From positions 1-64,000 of the forward strand of contig JAQTPT010000010.1 in NCBI GenBank assembly GCA_028712795.1: 64,000 bases of DNA. The letters run 5' to 3'. Source of the DNA: Methylococcales bacterium (GTDB lineage: Bacteria; Pseudomonadota; Gammaproteobacteria; Methylococcales; Methylomonadaceae). Positions 1-9,738 of this stretch are shown one piece after another. The position numbers were made by a program, and so were the translations under genes. How positions within the stretch are numbered: position 1 is the first letter of the stretch; each line of letters begins with the position of its first letter. Below the pieces are notes generated by a model, which worked only from the letters and a program-made list of their open reading frames with translations, ran no database searches and was not told where the DNA came from.

Positions 1-39
1 GTGACAGGCCGGTATTCTAACCAACTGAACTACCACTCC
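1..39 (-). tRNA. tRNA-Asp (GTC), partial
   Basis: The minus strand reads as the 5' half of a tRNA: acceptor strand GGAGTGG, D-arm GTTCAGTTGGTTAGAAT, then the anticodon arm with GTC in CCTGTCAC. The 3' half lies beyond the left edge of the window. It follows tRNA-Val after a 6-nt spacer, so the two are probably cotranscribed. Confidence 0.9.
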
Positions 40-45
40 AAAGTC

Positions 46-121
46 TGGTGGGTGCTGAGGGGTTCGAACCCCCGACCCTCGCCTTGTAAGGGCGATGCTC
101 TCCCAGCTGAGCTAAGCACCC
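46..121 (-). tRNA. tRNA-Val (TAC)
   Basis: Complete cloverleaf on the minus strand: acceptor GGGTGCT pairs with AGCACCC, the anticodon loop CTTACAA gives anticodon TAC (valine), the T-loop reads GGTTCGAACCC, and a genomically encoded CCA is present at 48-46. It lies downstream of hupB and directly upstream of tRNA-Asp. Confidence 0.95.
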
Positions 122-214
122 GACTAATTTCCCATTACACTTTAGTTTTTTAAATCAAAAACAATATATGCAATGGTTTGTAGTGTTGAAATGAAACAAC
201 TCAACAAAGAAAAA

Positions 215-487
215 CTAGTTTACAGCATCTTTTAAAGATTTACCAGCTTTAAATGAAGGAATTTTTGCGGCTTTAATAGTAATTTCTTCACCTGACTGCG
301 GATTGCGACCTTTGCGCTCAGCTCTTTCTTTTACAGAGTAAGTACCAAAGCCCACCAAAGCAACCGAATCACCTTTACTTAATGCACCTGTCACGGCAGC
401 AAGAAATCCATCTAAAGCACGTCCAGCATCCGCTTTTGTTAAGCCCGATGACTCAGCCATTGCATCTATAAGTTCCGATTTGTTCAT
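215..487 (-). CDS. hupB: DNA-binding protein HU-beta
   Basis: Histone-like DNA-bending protein of the HU/IHF family, 90 aa, which acts as a dimer on the nucleoid. The N-terminal helical dimerisation part ([12 protein letters not shown]) and the beta-arm signature ([18 protein letters not shown]) are clear, and the C-terminal part ([15 protein letters not shown]) is typical. Two ATGs lie back to back. A G-rich ribosome site (AGGGGGGA) abuts the first, so the second ATG at 487 has the better spacing and is chosen. It lies downstream of lon on the same strand, the usual lon-hupB order in gammaproteobacteria, followed by tRNA genes. Confidence 0.95.
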   Translation of the reverse strand: MNKSELIDAMAESSGLTKADAGRALDGFLAAVTGALSKGDSVALVGFGTYSVKERAERKGRNPQSGEEITIKAAKIPSFKAGKSLKDAVN

Positions 488-642
488 CATTCCCCCCTGA
501 GGAAGTTATTTTTATGTGTATTGTGTAAAACCCCTATGTTCACTCTCATGTACGATCATCAGCAACACAAGAAACACGGGTATTTATATCAATAGCCGCA
601 ACATAGTGTCAAGCTTTAAAACCCCTAGAGGCCATGTTTTTT

Positions 643-671
643 GCGGTTTTACGACAAAACATTAAAACCGC
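643..671 (-). terminator. hairpin just after lon
   Basis: A perfect 9-bp inverted repeat (GCGGTTTTA / TAAAACCGC) with an 11-nt loop starts 10 nt after the lon stop. On the minus strand it is followed by A residues and not a T-run, so it is either a stabilising 3' hairpin or a weak terminator separating lon from hupB. Confidence 0.35.
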
Positions 672-680
672 GAAACATTT

Positions 681-3110
681 TTAATGAGCAGTAAGACCCT
701 GTTGTAATATTTTAACCGGTTCAGCCTCGGCTTTACCTTGCCCTTCATCAGCTTTATCAGCGGGAACAGGCATGTGCTGCAAAGCCACTTCCAATACCTC
801 GTCTATCCAGTGGACTGGCCTGATATCGAGGTTTTGCTTGATATTTTCAGGTATCTCAACCAAATCTTTTTCATTCTCGGCTGGAATTAAAACCGTCGTT
901 ATACCACCACGATGGGCTGCCAATAACTTTTCCTTTAACCCTCCGATAGGTAGCACTTCTCCTCGCAGGGTAATTTCACCGGTCATCGCCACATTTGCCC
1001 GCACCGGTATTTTTGTCAACGCAGAAATGATGGCGGTACACATGCCGATACCCGCACTGGGACCGTCCTTGGGTGTAGCCCCTTCAGGAACATGAACATG
1101 AATATCATTTTTCTGGAACAATTCATTATCAATCCCTAACAGTTCTGAACGACTCCTGACTACCGTCATCGCAGCTTCAATCGATTCTTTCATCACCTCA
1201 CCCAGCTTACCTGTTGCCGAGTGTTTGCCTTTTCCGGGAATTACGGCTGTCTCAATGGTTAAAAGCTCTCCACCCACTTCTGTCCATGCCAAGCCTGTAA
1301 CCTGACCAACCTGATCCTGTTCTTCAGCAAGACCGTAATTAAACCGTTTGACCCCTAAATAATTATTGAGATTTTCAGGCGTAACCAAAGCTTTAGTTTT
1401 CTCTGGTTTCAACAAAAGATCTTTAACCACTTTACGGCAAATTTTCGAAATATCCCGTTCCAGGTTACGCACTCCCGCTTCACGGGAATAATAACGTATC
1501 ATGTCCCTGACCGCGGTTTCTGCAATTTCAATTTCATGTTCTTTAAGACCGTTATTTTCAACCTGCTTAGGGATTAAATAACGGATGGCGATATTTATTT
1601 TTTCATCTTCTGTGTAGCCTGCAAGGCGTATAACCTCCATTCTGTCTAGCAATGCCGGCGGGATGTTCATGGTATTGGCGGTAGCGACGAACATCACATC
1701 AGACAAATCAAAGTCCACTTCCAAATAGTGGTCTGAAAAAGTATGATTCTGTTCAGGATCCAGCACTTCCAGCAAAGCGGATGCCGGATCGCCCCGGAAA
1801 TCAGCCGCCATTTTGTCAATCTCATCCAGTAAAAACATAGGGTTTCGTGTTTTCACTTTAGCCAGATTCTGCAAAATCTTACCCGGCATCGATCCTATAT
1901 ACGTCCGTCTATGACCGCGAATTTCGGCTTCATCTCTAACGCCGCCCAAAGCCATCCGCACATATTTGCGGTTCGTTGCCCTGGCGATAGACTCGCCCAA
2001 TGAAGTCTTGCCTACGCCTGGAGGCCCAACGAGACATAAAATAGGGCCTTTAAGTTGCTTAACCCTTTGCTGCACAGCAAGATACTCAAGAATGCGCTCT
2101 TTTACCTTTTCCAGTCCGTAATGCTCGGCTTCCAGAACCTGTTCAGCAATTTTCAGATCATGCCTCACTTTGGTCTTTTTCTTCCAGGGCACATTGATCA
2201 TCCAGTCAATGTAATTGCGCACTACGGTCGCTTCAGCGGACATGGCCGGCATTAATTTCAGCTTATTAAGCTCAGTGTCCGCTTTTGTTCTCGCTTCCTT
2301 TGACATACCCGCGTTGGCAATTTTCTTTTCCAGCTCTTCAATTTCATTAGGCACATCATCCATGTCACCCAGTTCTTTTTGAATCGCTTTCATCTGTTCG
2401 TTCAGATAATATTCCCTTTGATTCTTCTCCATCTGATGCTTGACGCGAACACGGATTTTTTTCTCCATTTCCAGAAGGTCAACCTCCCCTTCCATTATCG
2501 TCATTAAATCTTCCAGGCGTTTTTCAATATCCGCAGTTTCAAGTATGGCCTGCTTGTCGCTCACCTTTAAGGTCATATGAGCCGCCATCGTATCGGCCAA
2601 TCGACTCGGGTCGTCGATGCCCGACAGCGCATTTAAAACTTCCGGGGGAATTTTATTGTTCAATTTGACGTATTGGTCGAATGAATTGATAACCGTCCGC
2701 TGCAATACATCCTGTCCTTGTTCGGATAAATTGAAAATATCGTCAATTCTTTCGACCACTGCCGAATAAAAGCTGCCTGTTTCTTGATAACGAAGTACAC
2801 GGCTACGCTCTCCACCTTCAACGAGAACCTTAACCGTGCCGTCAGGTAACTTCAGCAATTGCAGAATATTAGCCAAGGTGCCGACCTCGTAAAGATCAGT
2901 AAATTCCGGCTCATCAACCTCAGCTTCCTTCTGCGCAACCAGCAAAACCTGCTTATTGTCCTTCATGGCGGCATCAAGGGCATCAATAGAGCGCTCCCTG
3001 CCGACAAACAACGGAATAACCATGTGCGGATAAACCACGACATCCCTAAGGGGTAAAACTGGAATCAAGTTATCTTTTAGACGTAACTCTTTCATTTTGT
3101 GCGTTTCCAT
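681..3110 (-). CDS. lon: ATP-dependent protease La
   Basis: Soluble AAA+ serine protease (809 aa, normal length) that degrades misfolded and regulatory proteins. The N-terminal LON substrate domain ([20 protein letters not shown]) covers about the first 200 residues. The AAA+ module carries Walker [10 protein letters not shown] and Walker [11 protein letters not shown]. The C-terminal protease domain has the catalytic Ser in [10 protein letters not shown] and the Lys further on in the [10 protein letters not shown] block. A second in-frame ATG six codons in is an alternative start. A heat-shock-like promoter lies just upstream, and hupB follows. Confidence 0.97.
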   Translation of the reverse strand: METHKMKELRLKDNLIPVLPLRDVVVYPHMVIPLFVGRERSIDALDAAMKDNKQVLLVAQKEAEVDEPEFTDLYEVGTLANILQLLKLPDGTVKVLVEGGERSRVLRYQETGSFYSAVVERIDDIFNLSEQGQDVLQRTVINSFDQYVKLNNKIPPEVLNALSGIDDPSRLADTMAAHMTLKVSDKQAILETADIEKRLEDLMTIMEGEVDLLEMEKKIRVRVKHQMEKNQREYYLNEQMKAIQKELGDMDDVPNEIEELEKKIANAGMSKEARTKADTELNKLKLMPAMSAEATVVRNYIDWMINVPWKKKTKVRHDLKIAEQVLEAEHYGLEKVKERILEYLAVQQRVKQLKGPILCLVGPPGVGKTSLGESIARATNRKYVRMALGGVRDEAEIRGHRRTYIGSMPGKILQNLAKVKTRNPMFLLDEIDKMAADFRGDPASALLEVLDPEQNHTFSDHYLEVDFDLSDVMFVATANTMNIPPALLDRMEVIRLAGYTEDEKINIAIRYLIPKQVENNGLKEHEIEIAETAVRDMIRYYSREAGVRNLERDISKICRKVVKDLLLKPEKTKALVTPENLNNYLGVKRFNYGLAEEQDQVGQVTGLAWTEVGGELLTIETAVIPGKGKHSATGKLGEVMKESIEAAMTVVRSRSELLGIDNELFQKNDIHVHVPEGATPKDGPSAGIGMCTAIISALTKIPVRANVAMTGEITLRGEVLPIGGLKEKLLAAHRGGITTVLIPAENEKDLVEIPENIKQNLDIRPVHWIDEVLEVALQHMPVPADKADEGQGKAEAEPVKILQQGLTAH

Positions 3111-3145
3111 AGACGGAACCTATAACAATTTCGTGGATTAGGAGA

Positions 3146-3173
3146 TTATGGGGGCGCTAATTAAAATAGCAAG
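3146..3173 (-). promoter_or_regulatory. probable sigma-32 (heat shock) promoter of lon
   Basis: The minus strand has CTTGCTA (3173-3167), then 13 nt, then CCCCATAA (3153-3146). This fits the heat-shock consensus CTTGAAA / CCCCATNT closely, especially at the -10 element. The predicted start point gives a leader of about 30 nt before the lon ATG. lon is a classical sigma-32 regulon member. The match was made by eye. Confidence 0.6.
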
Positions 3174-3388
3174 GAATAGAATTACAATATAACGTTTCTT
3201 TTCTAAAAACATAAATTACATTTACATTTGCGATGCTATTAAACTTGCCTGATATCCACCGGAACACAAAGCTTGCGCATTAGCCCTTGATTGGCCTTTG
3301 CGTAAATGCGATAATCGTAAGCAGTTGTGGACATACGGATTCCCGGAAAAGGCCCGAATTAATGCAGAGATGGGCTAACGGAACGTCT

Positions 3389-3646
3389 TTACATCAATGG
3401 CATTAGCAATTTTTCTAACTTTTCTAAATCTCGCCTTGTGTTGATGTACAATTCTTCAACCCTCGTTCTCGCCCACGGAGTTTTCCTTAAAAACTTCAGG
3501 CTGGATTTGATGCTGGGTTCGTGATTAAAACATTTGATATTGATCATGCCGCCCAATTCAATCCATCCATAATCCGCCACGAGTTGGTTTAGCATCATTT
3601 CCAGAGTAATGCCGTGCAAAGGATTTTGAGCTTGCCTGTCATTCAT
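3389..3646 (-). CDS. VF530 family (DUF2132) small protein
   Basis: 85-aa protein recognised by its conserved core: [14 protein letters not shown], the YGWIELGG stretch, [20 protein letters not shown] and [13 protein letters not shown]. The family is widespread in proteobacteria. One member has been solved structurally and called DNA-binding, but its cellular role is not settled. It stands alone upstream of the RIO-like kinase on the same strand, about 100 bp away. No signal peptide or membrane segment is visible. Confidence 0.85.
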   Translation of the reverse strand: MNDRQAQNPLHGITLEMMLNQLVADYGWIELGGMINIKCFNHEPSIKSSLKFLRKTPWARTRVEELYINTRRDLEKLEKLLMPLM

Positions 3647-3755
3647 AAATAGTCCTTATGGTAAAAACCAAGCTGAAGATAAGAGAAGAACTTTTCAAAC
3701 AATCGTCTCTTGTGCCCTTTGCCTTGAATCTTGAGTTTTCTTACGCCCTTTTTGA

Positions 3756-4598
3756 TTAGTCGTTCTGTTCGTACTTGCGCCTTATCGCGTCATCCCTGGC
3801 ATCATTAATTTCCCTCATGATACTGCCCACATCAGCCTTTTTATTGCTGCTTTTGAAATGGCCGGTCAGCTTGACATCAGGTGTCAAATTGCCGCTCTCG
3901 TAAATTTTCCAGATTTCTTTACCATAGCTGGTAGCAAGCAGTTCCGGCGCAAAACGGCCAAAGTAGGCAGCCAAGTTATTTACGTCGCGTTCGAGCATCT
4001 TAGGCGCATTATTGTTAGCCGCCGCATCAACAGCCTGCGGCAAATCGATAATAACCGGGCCATGCGCATCAACCAGCACATTAAATTCAGACAGATCGCC
4101 GTGGACGATTCCTGCACAGAGCATCCTGACCACTTCTTTAATCAATATGCAGTGGTATTCCAACGCCTGTTCACTGGTTAATTCAAGATCGTTTAGCCTT
4201 GGCGCGGCGGCTCCCTGCTCATCAGTCACGAGTTCCATCAGCAACACGCCTTCAACAAAGTTATAGGGCTTCGGAACACGCACCCCCGCAGCGGCAAGAC
4301 GATATAAAGCATCGACTTCCGCATTCTGCCAGACTTCCTCTTGCTGTTTGCGGCCAAACCGCGTATTTTTTTCCATGGCGCGTGCCTGGCGGGTATTTCT
4401 CACTTTGCGCCCTTCCTGATACAAAGCCTGCTTATGGAAGCCTCGCTTGTTAGCTTCTTTATAGACTTTGGCGCAGCGAATTTCACCTTCAGAGAGCACG
4501 ACGTAGACAGCGGCCTCCTTGCCACTTTTTAAGGGACGGATAACTTCATCGACAAGACCATCACGCACCAAAGGTTCGAGACTTTTCGGGGTTTTCAT
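3756..4598 (-). CDS. RIO1-like serine protein kinase (PA4780 family)
   Basis: 280-aa atypical protein kinase of the RIO type. The ATP-binding part is SGKEAAVYVVLSEGE with the Lys in CAKVYKEANKRGF. The catalytic loop is VHGDLSEFNVLV (Asp in HGD), and the metal-binding Asp is in VIIDLPQAVDA. Residues 200-280 form a charged tail. RIO kinases act in ribosome maturation in archaea and eukaryotes. The bacterial branch is found mainly in gamma- and betaproteobacteria, and its substrate is unknown to me. It appears monocistronic. Confidence 0.85.
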   Translation of the reverse strand: MKTPKSLEPLVRDGLVDEVIRPLKSGKEAAVYVVLSEGEIRCAKVYKEANKRGFHKQALYQEGRKVRNTRQARAMEKNTRFGRKQQEEVWQNAEVDALYRLAAAGVRVPKPYNFVEGVLLMELVTDEQGAAAPRLNDLELTSEQALEYHCILIKEVVRMLCAGIVHGDLSEFNVLVDAHGPVIIDLPQAVDAAANNNAPKMLERDVNNLAAYFGRFAPELLATSYGKEIWKIYESGNLTPDVKLTGHFKSSNKKADVGSIMREINDARDDAIRRKYEQND

Positions 4599-4707
4599 AG
4601 CCGTTCTTTACCTGCTGTGCTCGAAATAATTAGTGATATTTAGCTTTGATAATGACGTTTTCCCGCTCATAGTCTGCGTTGAATTTGTTATGTAATAGTC
4701 CATAGGG

Positions 4708-5985
4708 TTAACTTCGGTGTATCGATAAATCCATCATTGTTAAAGCATCAGCTGCACGGCTCAGACTAGCAATAACGCCCAAACCCGCCACTCGCCCACT
4801 TGCAAAACAGGCTGTTAGCAGATAGCCGCCGGTTGGCGCTTCCCAGTCCAGCATTTCGCCCGCGCAAAACACCCCCGGCATGGAGCGTATCATTAAGTGC
4901 TCATCAAGTTCCTCAAAAGCAACCCCGCCAGCGGTACTGATCGCTTCATCAATGGGTCTTGTAGCGGTCAGTTTAATCGGCAATGCCTTGATAGCAAAAC
5001 ACAGTAAACCAGGATCCTTGAAGTCTGACGCAGAAACTATTTCCCTAAGCAGACCGGCTTTTACGCCATCAATGCCAATGCGCTTACGAAGGTGATTTGC
5101 CATGGAATGCTTGCCTTGAGGCTGCGACATTTTACCAATGAGCAACGGCAATCCATTATCAGGCAGCAAATCAAGATGAATAACTGCGAATCCTCTTGCT
5201 TCAATCTCGTCTCGCAACAGCGCTGAAAGGCTATAAATCAGCCCCCCTTCAACGCCATTTTCAGTAATTACAAATTCGCCCAACTGACGAACATTAATCC
5301 CTTCAGCATTACTAAAAGATACGCATACCGATTTTAACGGTTGACCGGAAAACCGGTTACGAAAATACTCACTCCAGACCACGTCAAATCCACAATTTGA
5401 AGGCTTTAGGGGATTAACCAAAACACCTCGCTGAATAAGTGACGGCACCCAAGCACCGGTAGAACCCAAGCGCGCCCAACTACCACCACCCAGAGCCAAC
5501 ACAACCGCATCGGCTTTTGTTTTGCGTTCGCCTTCGGGCGTTGCAAAATTTAGCACAGCGCTTTCATCCCCTTCATTCCAGCCAAGCCATTTATGACGCA
5601 TATGAAAATTTACACCTACTCCACGCAATCTGTGCAACCATGCGCGTAATAAGGGCGCCGCTTTCATGTCAACCGGAAATATACGCCCTGAGGAACCGAT
5701 AAAAGTCTCAACACCCAGATTTTGTAACCAATCACGCAAAGTTTGAGGCGTAAACCTATCCAATATCGTTTCAATATAAGGGATACGATGACCATAGCGC
5801 GACAAGAACTTCTTGTAAGATTCGGCATGAGAGATGTTCAACCCGCCTTTGCCAGCCATCAAAAATTTTCGTCCCACAGAGGGCATGGCGTCATAAAGAT
5901 CAACCTTTAACCCCGCCTCAATTAAAACTTCAGCAGCCATTAATCCAGCCGGACCGCCGCCAATAACTGCAACCGTTTTTGGCAA
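4708..5985 (-). CDS. HI0933-like NAD(P)/FAD-dependent flavoprotein (TIGR03862 type)
   Basis: 425-aa FAD-binding protein. The N-terminus has the dinucleotide fold VAVIGGGPAGLMAAEVLIEAG with an acidic end of strand 2 (VDLYDA). This is followed by GRKFLMAGKGGLNISH, a signature of HI0933/YhiN-type flavoproteins, and a C-terminal FAD contact FCAGEMLDWEAPTGGYLL. The substrate of the family is not established. No partner gene is adjacent; the upstream region is a 580-bp stretch described separately. Confidence 0.85.
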   Translation of the reverse strand: MPKTVAVIGGGPAGLMAAEVLIEAGLKVDLYDAMPSVGRKFLMAGKGGLNISHAESYKKFLSRYGHRIPYIETILDRFTPQTLRDWLQNLGVETFIGSSGRIFPVDMKAAPLLRAWLHRLRGVGVNFHMRHKWLGWNEGDESAVLNFATPEGERKTKADAVVLALGGGSWARLGSTGAWVPSLIQRGVLVNPLKPSNCGFDVVWSEYFRNRFSGQPLKSVCVSFSNAEGINVRQLGEFVITENGVEGGLIYSLSALLRDEIEARGFAVIHLDLLPDNGLPLLIGKMSQPQGKHSMANHLRKRIGIDGVKAGLLREIVSASDFKDPGLLCFAIKALPIKLTATRPIDEAISTAGGVAFEELDEHLMIRSMPGVFCAGEMLDWEAPTGGYLLTACFASGRVAGLGVIASLSRAADALTMMDLSIHRS

Positions 5986-6221
5986 TAAAGTTTCAAATGA
6001 ATTTGTCAGTGCATTGTAAATTCTCTCTCTCCCTGTATTTGGTTAAAGTCTTGTGCCTGATTAGATACCGCACAGTATAAGTCAATCTTTATTATACATT
6101 ATCACTGACTTACTAATCAGCGGCTAAACAAAGAAAACTTAAATCGCCAGAGAATGTAATTCCAATTAGGAAAAAATAATCAAATTATGATGTTGGCTGT
6201 CACAACCAGACCTACACCCGT

Positions 6222-6404
6222 TTAAACAGGTTTAAACAGTGTATTAGCCATAAAGGGATCTGCAAGTAAGTCATCAATCGCTAATTTTAATGACTCTTTA
6301 ACTGCGCAAATATGTTTTCGCCCAGCAAATGCCATCGGACTTGGGTTACCTTTAGTCTCTTCATTCCAGTCGTTTTTTACAACAGCTAAAACAAGGCATA
6401 CGAT
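6222..6404 (-). pseudogene. open-frame remnant of unknown origin
   Basis: The minus strand of this otherwise gene-free stretch keeps about 60 sense codons ending at a TAA (6224-6222), with protein-like composition (for example KGNPSPMAFAGRKHICAVKE and LAIDDLLADPFMANTLF) but no start codon or ribosome site. A TGA closes it upstream. It looks like the 3' end of a lost gene; I do not recognise the family. The rest of 5986-6524 shows nothing clear. Confidence 0.3.
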
Positions 6405-6524
6405 TCAGTTACCCTTTTTGATATTACTGATAATACCGGCCAAGAGAAATAAAAGATTGAATTTTTCTTTTAAATTCCCTATTCTTTCCCCGTTAGAATT
6501 TTTATCGAATTCCCTTTTTCCACC

Positions 6525-6549
6525 AAGAGAACTGCGGTTCTCTTTTTTT
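6525..6549 (+). terminator. terminator-like hairpin in the cytochrome c leader
   Basis: AAGAGAAC, loop TGCG, GTTCTCTT, followed by a run of T (7 in all). This is a textbook intrinsic-terminator shape, placed only about 20 nt before the cytochrome start codon and immediately upstream of its ribosome site. The ribosome site itself sits in a second copy of CACCAAGAGA. It could be an attenuator for the cytochrome gene or the end of an upstream transcript. Confidence 0.55.
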
Positions 6550-6567
6550 ACACCAAGAGAGGTCACT

Positions 6568-6906
6568 ATGAAAAAATCATTAGGCACATTAGCCGGCATT
6601 GTTTTAATCGCTTTAAGTGGATCAGCCTTAGCTGACGAACAACTTGAAATCGGTCAAAAAATTTATGACCGTGCTTTTGGTCGCGGTTGCGGCACTTGTC
6701 ACGATATCGCTTCAAATCCACAGTTACCTGCTTTAATTAAAGCAGGTACACTGGACAGAGCGAAATTCGAAGAAGTTCTGAGAAATGGCAAAGGCGGTAT
6801 GCCGAAAGCTGTTGATGAAATTATGAAGAACAAAGCAGTTGAAAAAGCCGGTTTGACTGAAGAATTGGCAATTGATTATCTGTACAAATACATAAGCACC
6901 AAATAA
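6568..6906 (+). CDS. small periplasmic cytochrome c
   Basis: 112-aa exported monohaem cytochrome. The signal peptide is MKKSLGTLAGIVLIALSGS with cleavage near ALA-DE (residues 21-23). The haem-binding CGTCH is at 41-45, and a plausible axial Met is in KGGMPK (about residue 78). The open frame runs further upstream, but ATG 6568 is preceded by AAGAGAGG at good spacing and starts the signal peptide, so it is chosen. The gene stands alone between a leader hairpin and a strong terminator. It is probably a soluble electron carrier; the partner oxidase or dehydrogenase cannot be told from context. Confidence 0.85.
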   Translation: MKKSLGTLAGIVLIALSGSALADEQLEIGQKIYDRAFGRGCGTCHDIASNPQLPALIKAGTLDRAKFEEVLRNGKGGMPKAVDEIMKNKAVEKAGLTEELAIDYLYKYISTK

Positions 6907-6924
6907 TAATAACAAAGCGAACAC

Positions 6925-6964
6925 AAAAAAGCCGCCTCGGTTCTATAGCTGGGGCGGCTTTTTT
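6925..6964 (+). terminator. rho-independent terminator of the cytochrome c gene
   Basis: AAAAAGCCGCC and GGCGGCTTTTT form a GC-rich stem with a loop of about 16 nt followed by a T-run. It begins about 20 nt after the cytochrome stop. The stem is flanked by A on one side and T on the other, so it could also terminate the convergent minus-strand gene at 7002. Confidence 0.85.
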
Positions 6965-7001
6965 ATGCTTAAAATTATAATTTCCGGGCAACCGCAATAC
7001 G

Positions 7002-7577
7002 TTATTTTTTTCCTAAAAAACGAATAATAGTTTCTTTGCGCGGCAAGCGATAACGGTTTTTAAACCAGATACCTGCAACAGCCGCCAGCATTAAGCCGCA
7101 AGAAGCGAGCGTCGCATAAACGAGATGCTTTAGCTCGGACATTTCCTGCATTAGTTGCTGATTAGGGATCGCCACTTTCTCTTTTTCAGCGGGTTCTGAG
7201 TAAGAACGCAGAACTTTAACTTCACTTTTCAATTCTTCAATCGTACCCAATGCGCTGGAAACAGTGCCTAAACGGACACTTTCTTCCAAAGACCTTAATT
7301 TACTTTCTATCGACCCACTGACCAAACCAACAAACTGCCCTTTCAAGGTATTAACTTCGGCGGACAACACGGGATTCATTTCAGCAACAGCGGCTTCAGA
7401 TTTTTTATAACGGGTAACGTCATTAGCAGGAAAAATGAAAAATCCGGCAATAACAATGAGGGTCATCAAGAAAAAAACCATCGCCATCAACCATCGGTTC
7501 ACTTTCATCAAGCCTTGGTGAGAAGGAATTCCTTGCAGAACCACAATCTCTGATTTCGTCTCGTGCAACTCACTCAT
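7002..7577 (-). CDS. hypothetical membrane protein with coiled-coil middle
   Basis: 191 aa, family not recognised. One membrane helix lies near residues 28-50 (WLMAMVFFLMTLIVIAGFF) and a second near 155-172 (LASCGLMLAAVAGIWF). Between them is a charged, heptad-like stretch of roughly 90 residues (EAAVAEMNPVLSAEVNTLK, then LRSLEESVRLG) that is probably a periplasmic coiled coil. The C-terminus is basic. The layout resembles membrane-anchored scaffolding proteins, but no function can be given. It is flanked by the cytochrome terminator and argG, with no obvious operon. Confidence 0.6.
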   Translation of the reverse strand: MSELHETKSEIVVLQGIPSHQGLMKVNRWLMAMVFFLMTLIVIAGFFIFPANDVTRYKKSEAAVAEMNPVLSAEVNTLKGQFVGLVSGSIESKLRSLEESVRLGTVSSALGTIEELKSEVKVLRSYSEPAEKEKVAIPNQQLMQEMSELKHLVYATLASCGLMLAAVAGIWFKNRYRLPRKETIIRFLGKK

Positions 7578-7696
7578 TGTTTACCTCTCAAACCAAGCAC
7601 TGAAAGCATACCGGCGGGATATTGTTATTTTTATAGTCATATCTAGCCGGTAATTATACAAGCTAAATTACATTTGTCCTGTTTTTATTGGCCGCA

Positions 7697-8911
7697 TTAA
7701 CGCAACCGTTTAGCGGCAGCTATACGCATTCTCAGCGCGTTTAATTTGATAAAACCCTCGGCATCTTTTTGGTTATATGCGCCGCCATCCTCTTCAAACG
7801 TGGCGATGCTTTCATCGAAAAGACTGTCAGTAGCAGATGTTCTGCCCACTACAATCACATTGCCTTTATACAACTTCAGCCGGACTTTACCGTTCACGGA
7901 TTCCTGAGAAACGTCAATCATGGTTTGCAACATTTTTCGCTCAGGACTCCACCAATAACCGTTATAGATCAATGATGCGTAGCGCGGCATTAACTCATCC
8001 TTCAAATGCGCCACTTCCCTGTCCAGGGTTAACGACTCGATCGCACGATGCGCTTTCAGCATTACCGTACCGGCTGGCGTTTCATAACAACCGCGTGACT
8101 TCATGCCCACATAACGATTTTCAACAATATCCAGGCGACCAATGCCATTATCGCCCGCAATTTTGTTCAATTTTTCCAAAACCGTGGCGGGCGAACAAGT
8201 CACGTCATCAATCGCAACAATATCGCCTTGTTGATAAGTCAGTTCAATATAGGTTGCTTGATCGGGCGCAGCTTCAGGTGAAACGGTCCAGCGCCACATA
8301 TCTTCTTCAGGCTCTGCCCAGGGATCTTCCAGAATACGGCCTTCATATGAAATATGCAGCAAGTTGGCATCCATTGAATAAGGCGAGGTCTTGCCTTTTT
8401 TCATTTCGACAGGAATCCCATGTTTTTCGGCATAAGCCAACAGCGTTTGCCTGGAGGTTAAGTCCCATTCACGCCAAGGCGCGATAACCTGGATATCGGG
8501 ACGTAAAGCATAAGCGCCCAACTCAAAACGAACCTGATCGTTGCCTTTGCCGGTCGCGCCATGAGAGATGGCGGTTGCGCCTGTTTCATTGGCAATCTCA
8601 ATCAAGCGTTTCGCAATCAAAGGGCGGGCAATCGAGGTGCCCAGCAGATACTCGCCTTCATAAACCGTGTTGGCGCGAAACATCGGGAAAACATAATCAC
8701 GCGCAAACTCTTCCCGTAAGTCTTCAATAAAAATATCTTTAATACCGGCTGCCTTGGCTTTTGCGCGGGCCGGTTCGACTTCTTCACCCTGCCCCAAGTC
8801 AGCCGTAAACGTAACGACTTCACACGCGTAAACATCCTGTAACCATTTAAGAATAACGGAGGTGTCCAAACCGCCGGAATAAGCCAATACAACTTTATTG
8901 ATTTTTGACAT
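7697..8911 (-). CDS. argG: argininosuccinate synthase
   Basis: Cytosolic enzyme joining citrulline and aspartate with ATP hydrolysis to AMP, the penultimate step of arginine synthesis. At 404 aa it has the usual length. The N-terminal PP-loop is [19 protein letters not shown]. Citrulline and aspartate binding blocks include [19 protein letters not shown] and [10 protein letters not shown]. It stands alone, about 95 bp downstream of coaX on the same strand. Confidence 0.97.
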   Translation of the reverse strand: MSKINKVVLAYSGGLDTSVILKWLQDVYACEVVTFTADLGQGEEVEPARAKAKAAGIKDIFIEDLREEFARDYVFPMFRANTVYEGEYLLGTSIARPLIAKRLIEIANETGATAISHGATGKGNDQVRFELGAYALRPDIQVIAPWREWDLTSRQTLLAYAEKHGIPVEMKKGKTSPYSMDANLLHISYEGRILEDPWAEPEEDMWRWTVSPEAAPDQATYIELTYQQGDIVAIDDVTCSPATVLEKLNKIAGDNGIGRLDIVENRYVGMKSRGCYETPAGTVMLKAHRAIESLTLDREVAHLKDELMPRYASLIYNGYWWSPERKMLQTMIDVSQESVNGKVRLKLYKGNVIVVGRTSATDSLFDESIATFEEDGGAYNQKDAEGFIKLNALRMRIAAAKRLR

Positions 8912-9006
8912 AACGCCTTCAAGCTCTGAGTTAAAAAATGATGGGGATTATACCCGAAAATTGACAAACGGCAGTAGTGATGGAAATGAAGACGCCCAAG
9001 CAATGG

Positions 9007-9738
9007 TTATTGCTGCGCCTCCAGAACAATAGCCAATCCACGCAACACTAAATCCGTGTCAATAATCGGCTTGATGGCTAGCTGAGTCGCGATAATTCCG
9101 GCATCGCCGCCTGTTAAAATCAACTGCATCGCACTGGCTTGTTTGCTTAAAACATGTTCAATTAAGCCGACAGCGGCTAATAACGTTCCACTGTAAACAG
9201 CAGACTCCGTAAAGTTTGCCGGCCCGACACTATAGTTTGTTTCGTGAAACTGAAGCCCCGCAGTCCCTGTAGCCAACGATTTTTTCATCAGCGTTAATCC
9301 GGGGCTAATAAAGCCGCCTTGATGTCTACCCTCAGCATCGATCAAATCGACAGTAATGGCGGTGCCGCAATCGACTATACAGGCGGGTTTGTGATAATGG
9401 TTGCGCACAGCCACTAGGGCTAACCAGCGATCAACGCCCAGTTTTTCGGGTTGTAGATAGGCATTATGCACACCGAAAGCGTGTGCTTGGGACTTTACGG
9501 AAATAATATCAACAGCCGGCCAAAGTTCTACGGCTACCGCCAACACAAGGTCCACTATAGGTGTTGCGCTAACACAGGCTATGGCCAGGCGTTTTGGCGG
9601 TGGTTGCGGTTTCCAGGCTTCAATAAGTTGTTGCCGGGTGATCTGTTGATTTAGCAAGGCATGACGGGTAAGCAGCTCGCCATCTTGTAGCATCGCCCAT
9701 TTAAGCCGGGTATTTCCGCCATCAATCAATAAATTCAT
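9007..9738 (-). CDS. coaX: type III pantothenate kinase
   Basis: Catalyses the first step of coenzyme A synthesis, phosphorylating pantothenate. 243 aa, ASKHA-type fold. Visible motifs are the phosphate loop LLIDGGNTRLKWA, the KLGVDRWLALVAVR block, and CIVDCGTAITVDLID. Its ATG overlaps the birA stop by 4 nt (ATGA), so the two are translationally coupled. The birA-coaX pair is a common arrangement. Confidence 0.95.
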   Translation of the reverse strand: MNLLIDGGNTRLKWAMLQDGELLTRHALLNQQITRQQLIEAWKPQPPPKRLAIACVSATPIVDLVLAVAVELWPAVDIISVKSQAHAFGVHNAYLQPEKLGVDRWLALVAVRNHYHKPACIVDCGTAITVDLIDAEGRHQGGFISPGLTLMKKSLATGTAGLQFHETNYSVGPANFTESAVYSGTLLAAVGLIEHVLSKQASAMQLILTGGDAGIIATQLAIKPIIDTDLVLRGLAIVLEAQQ

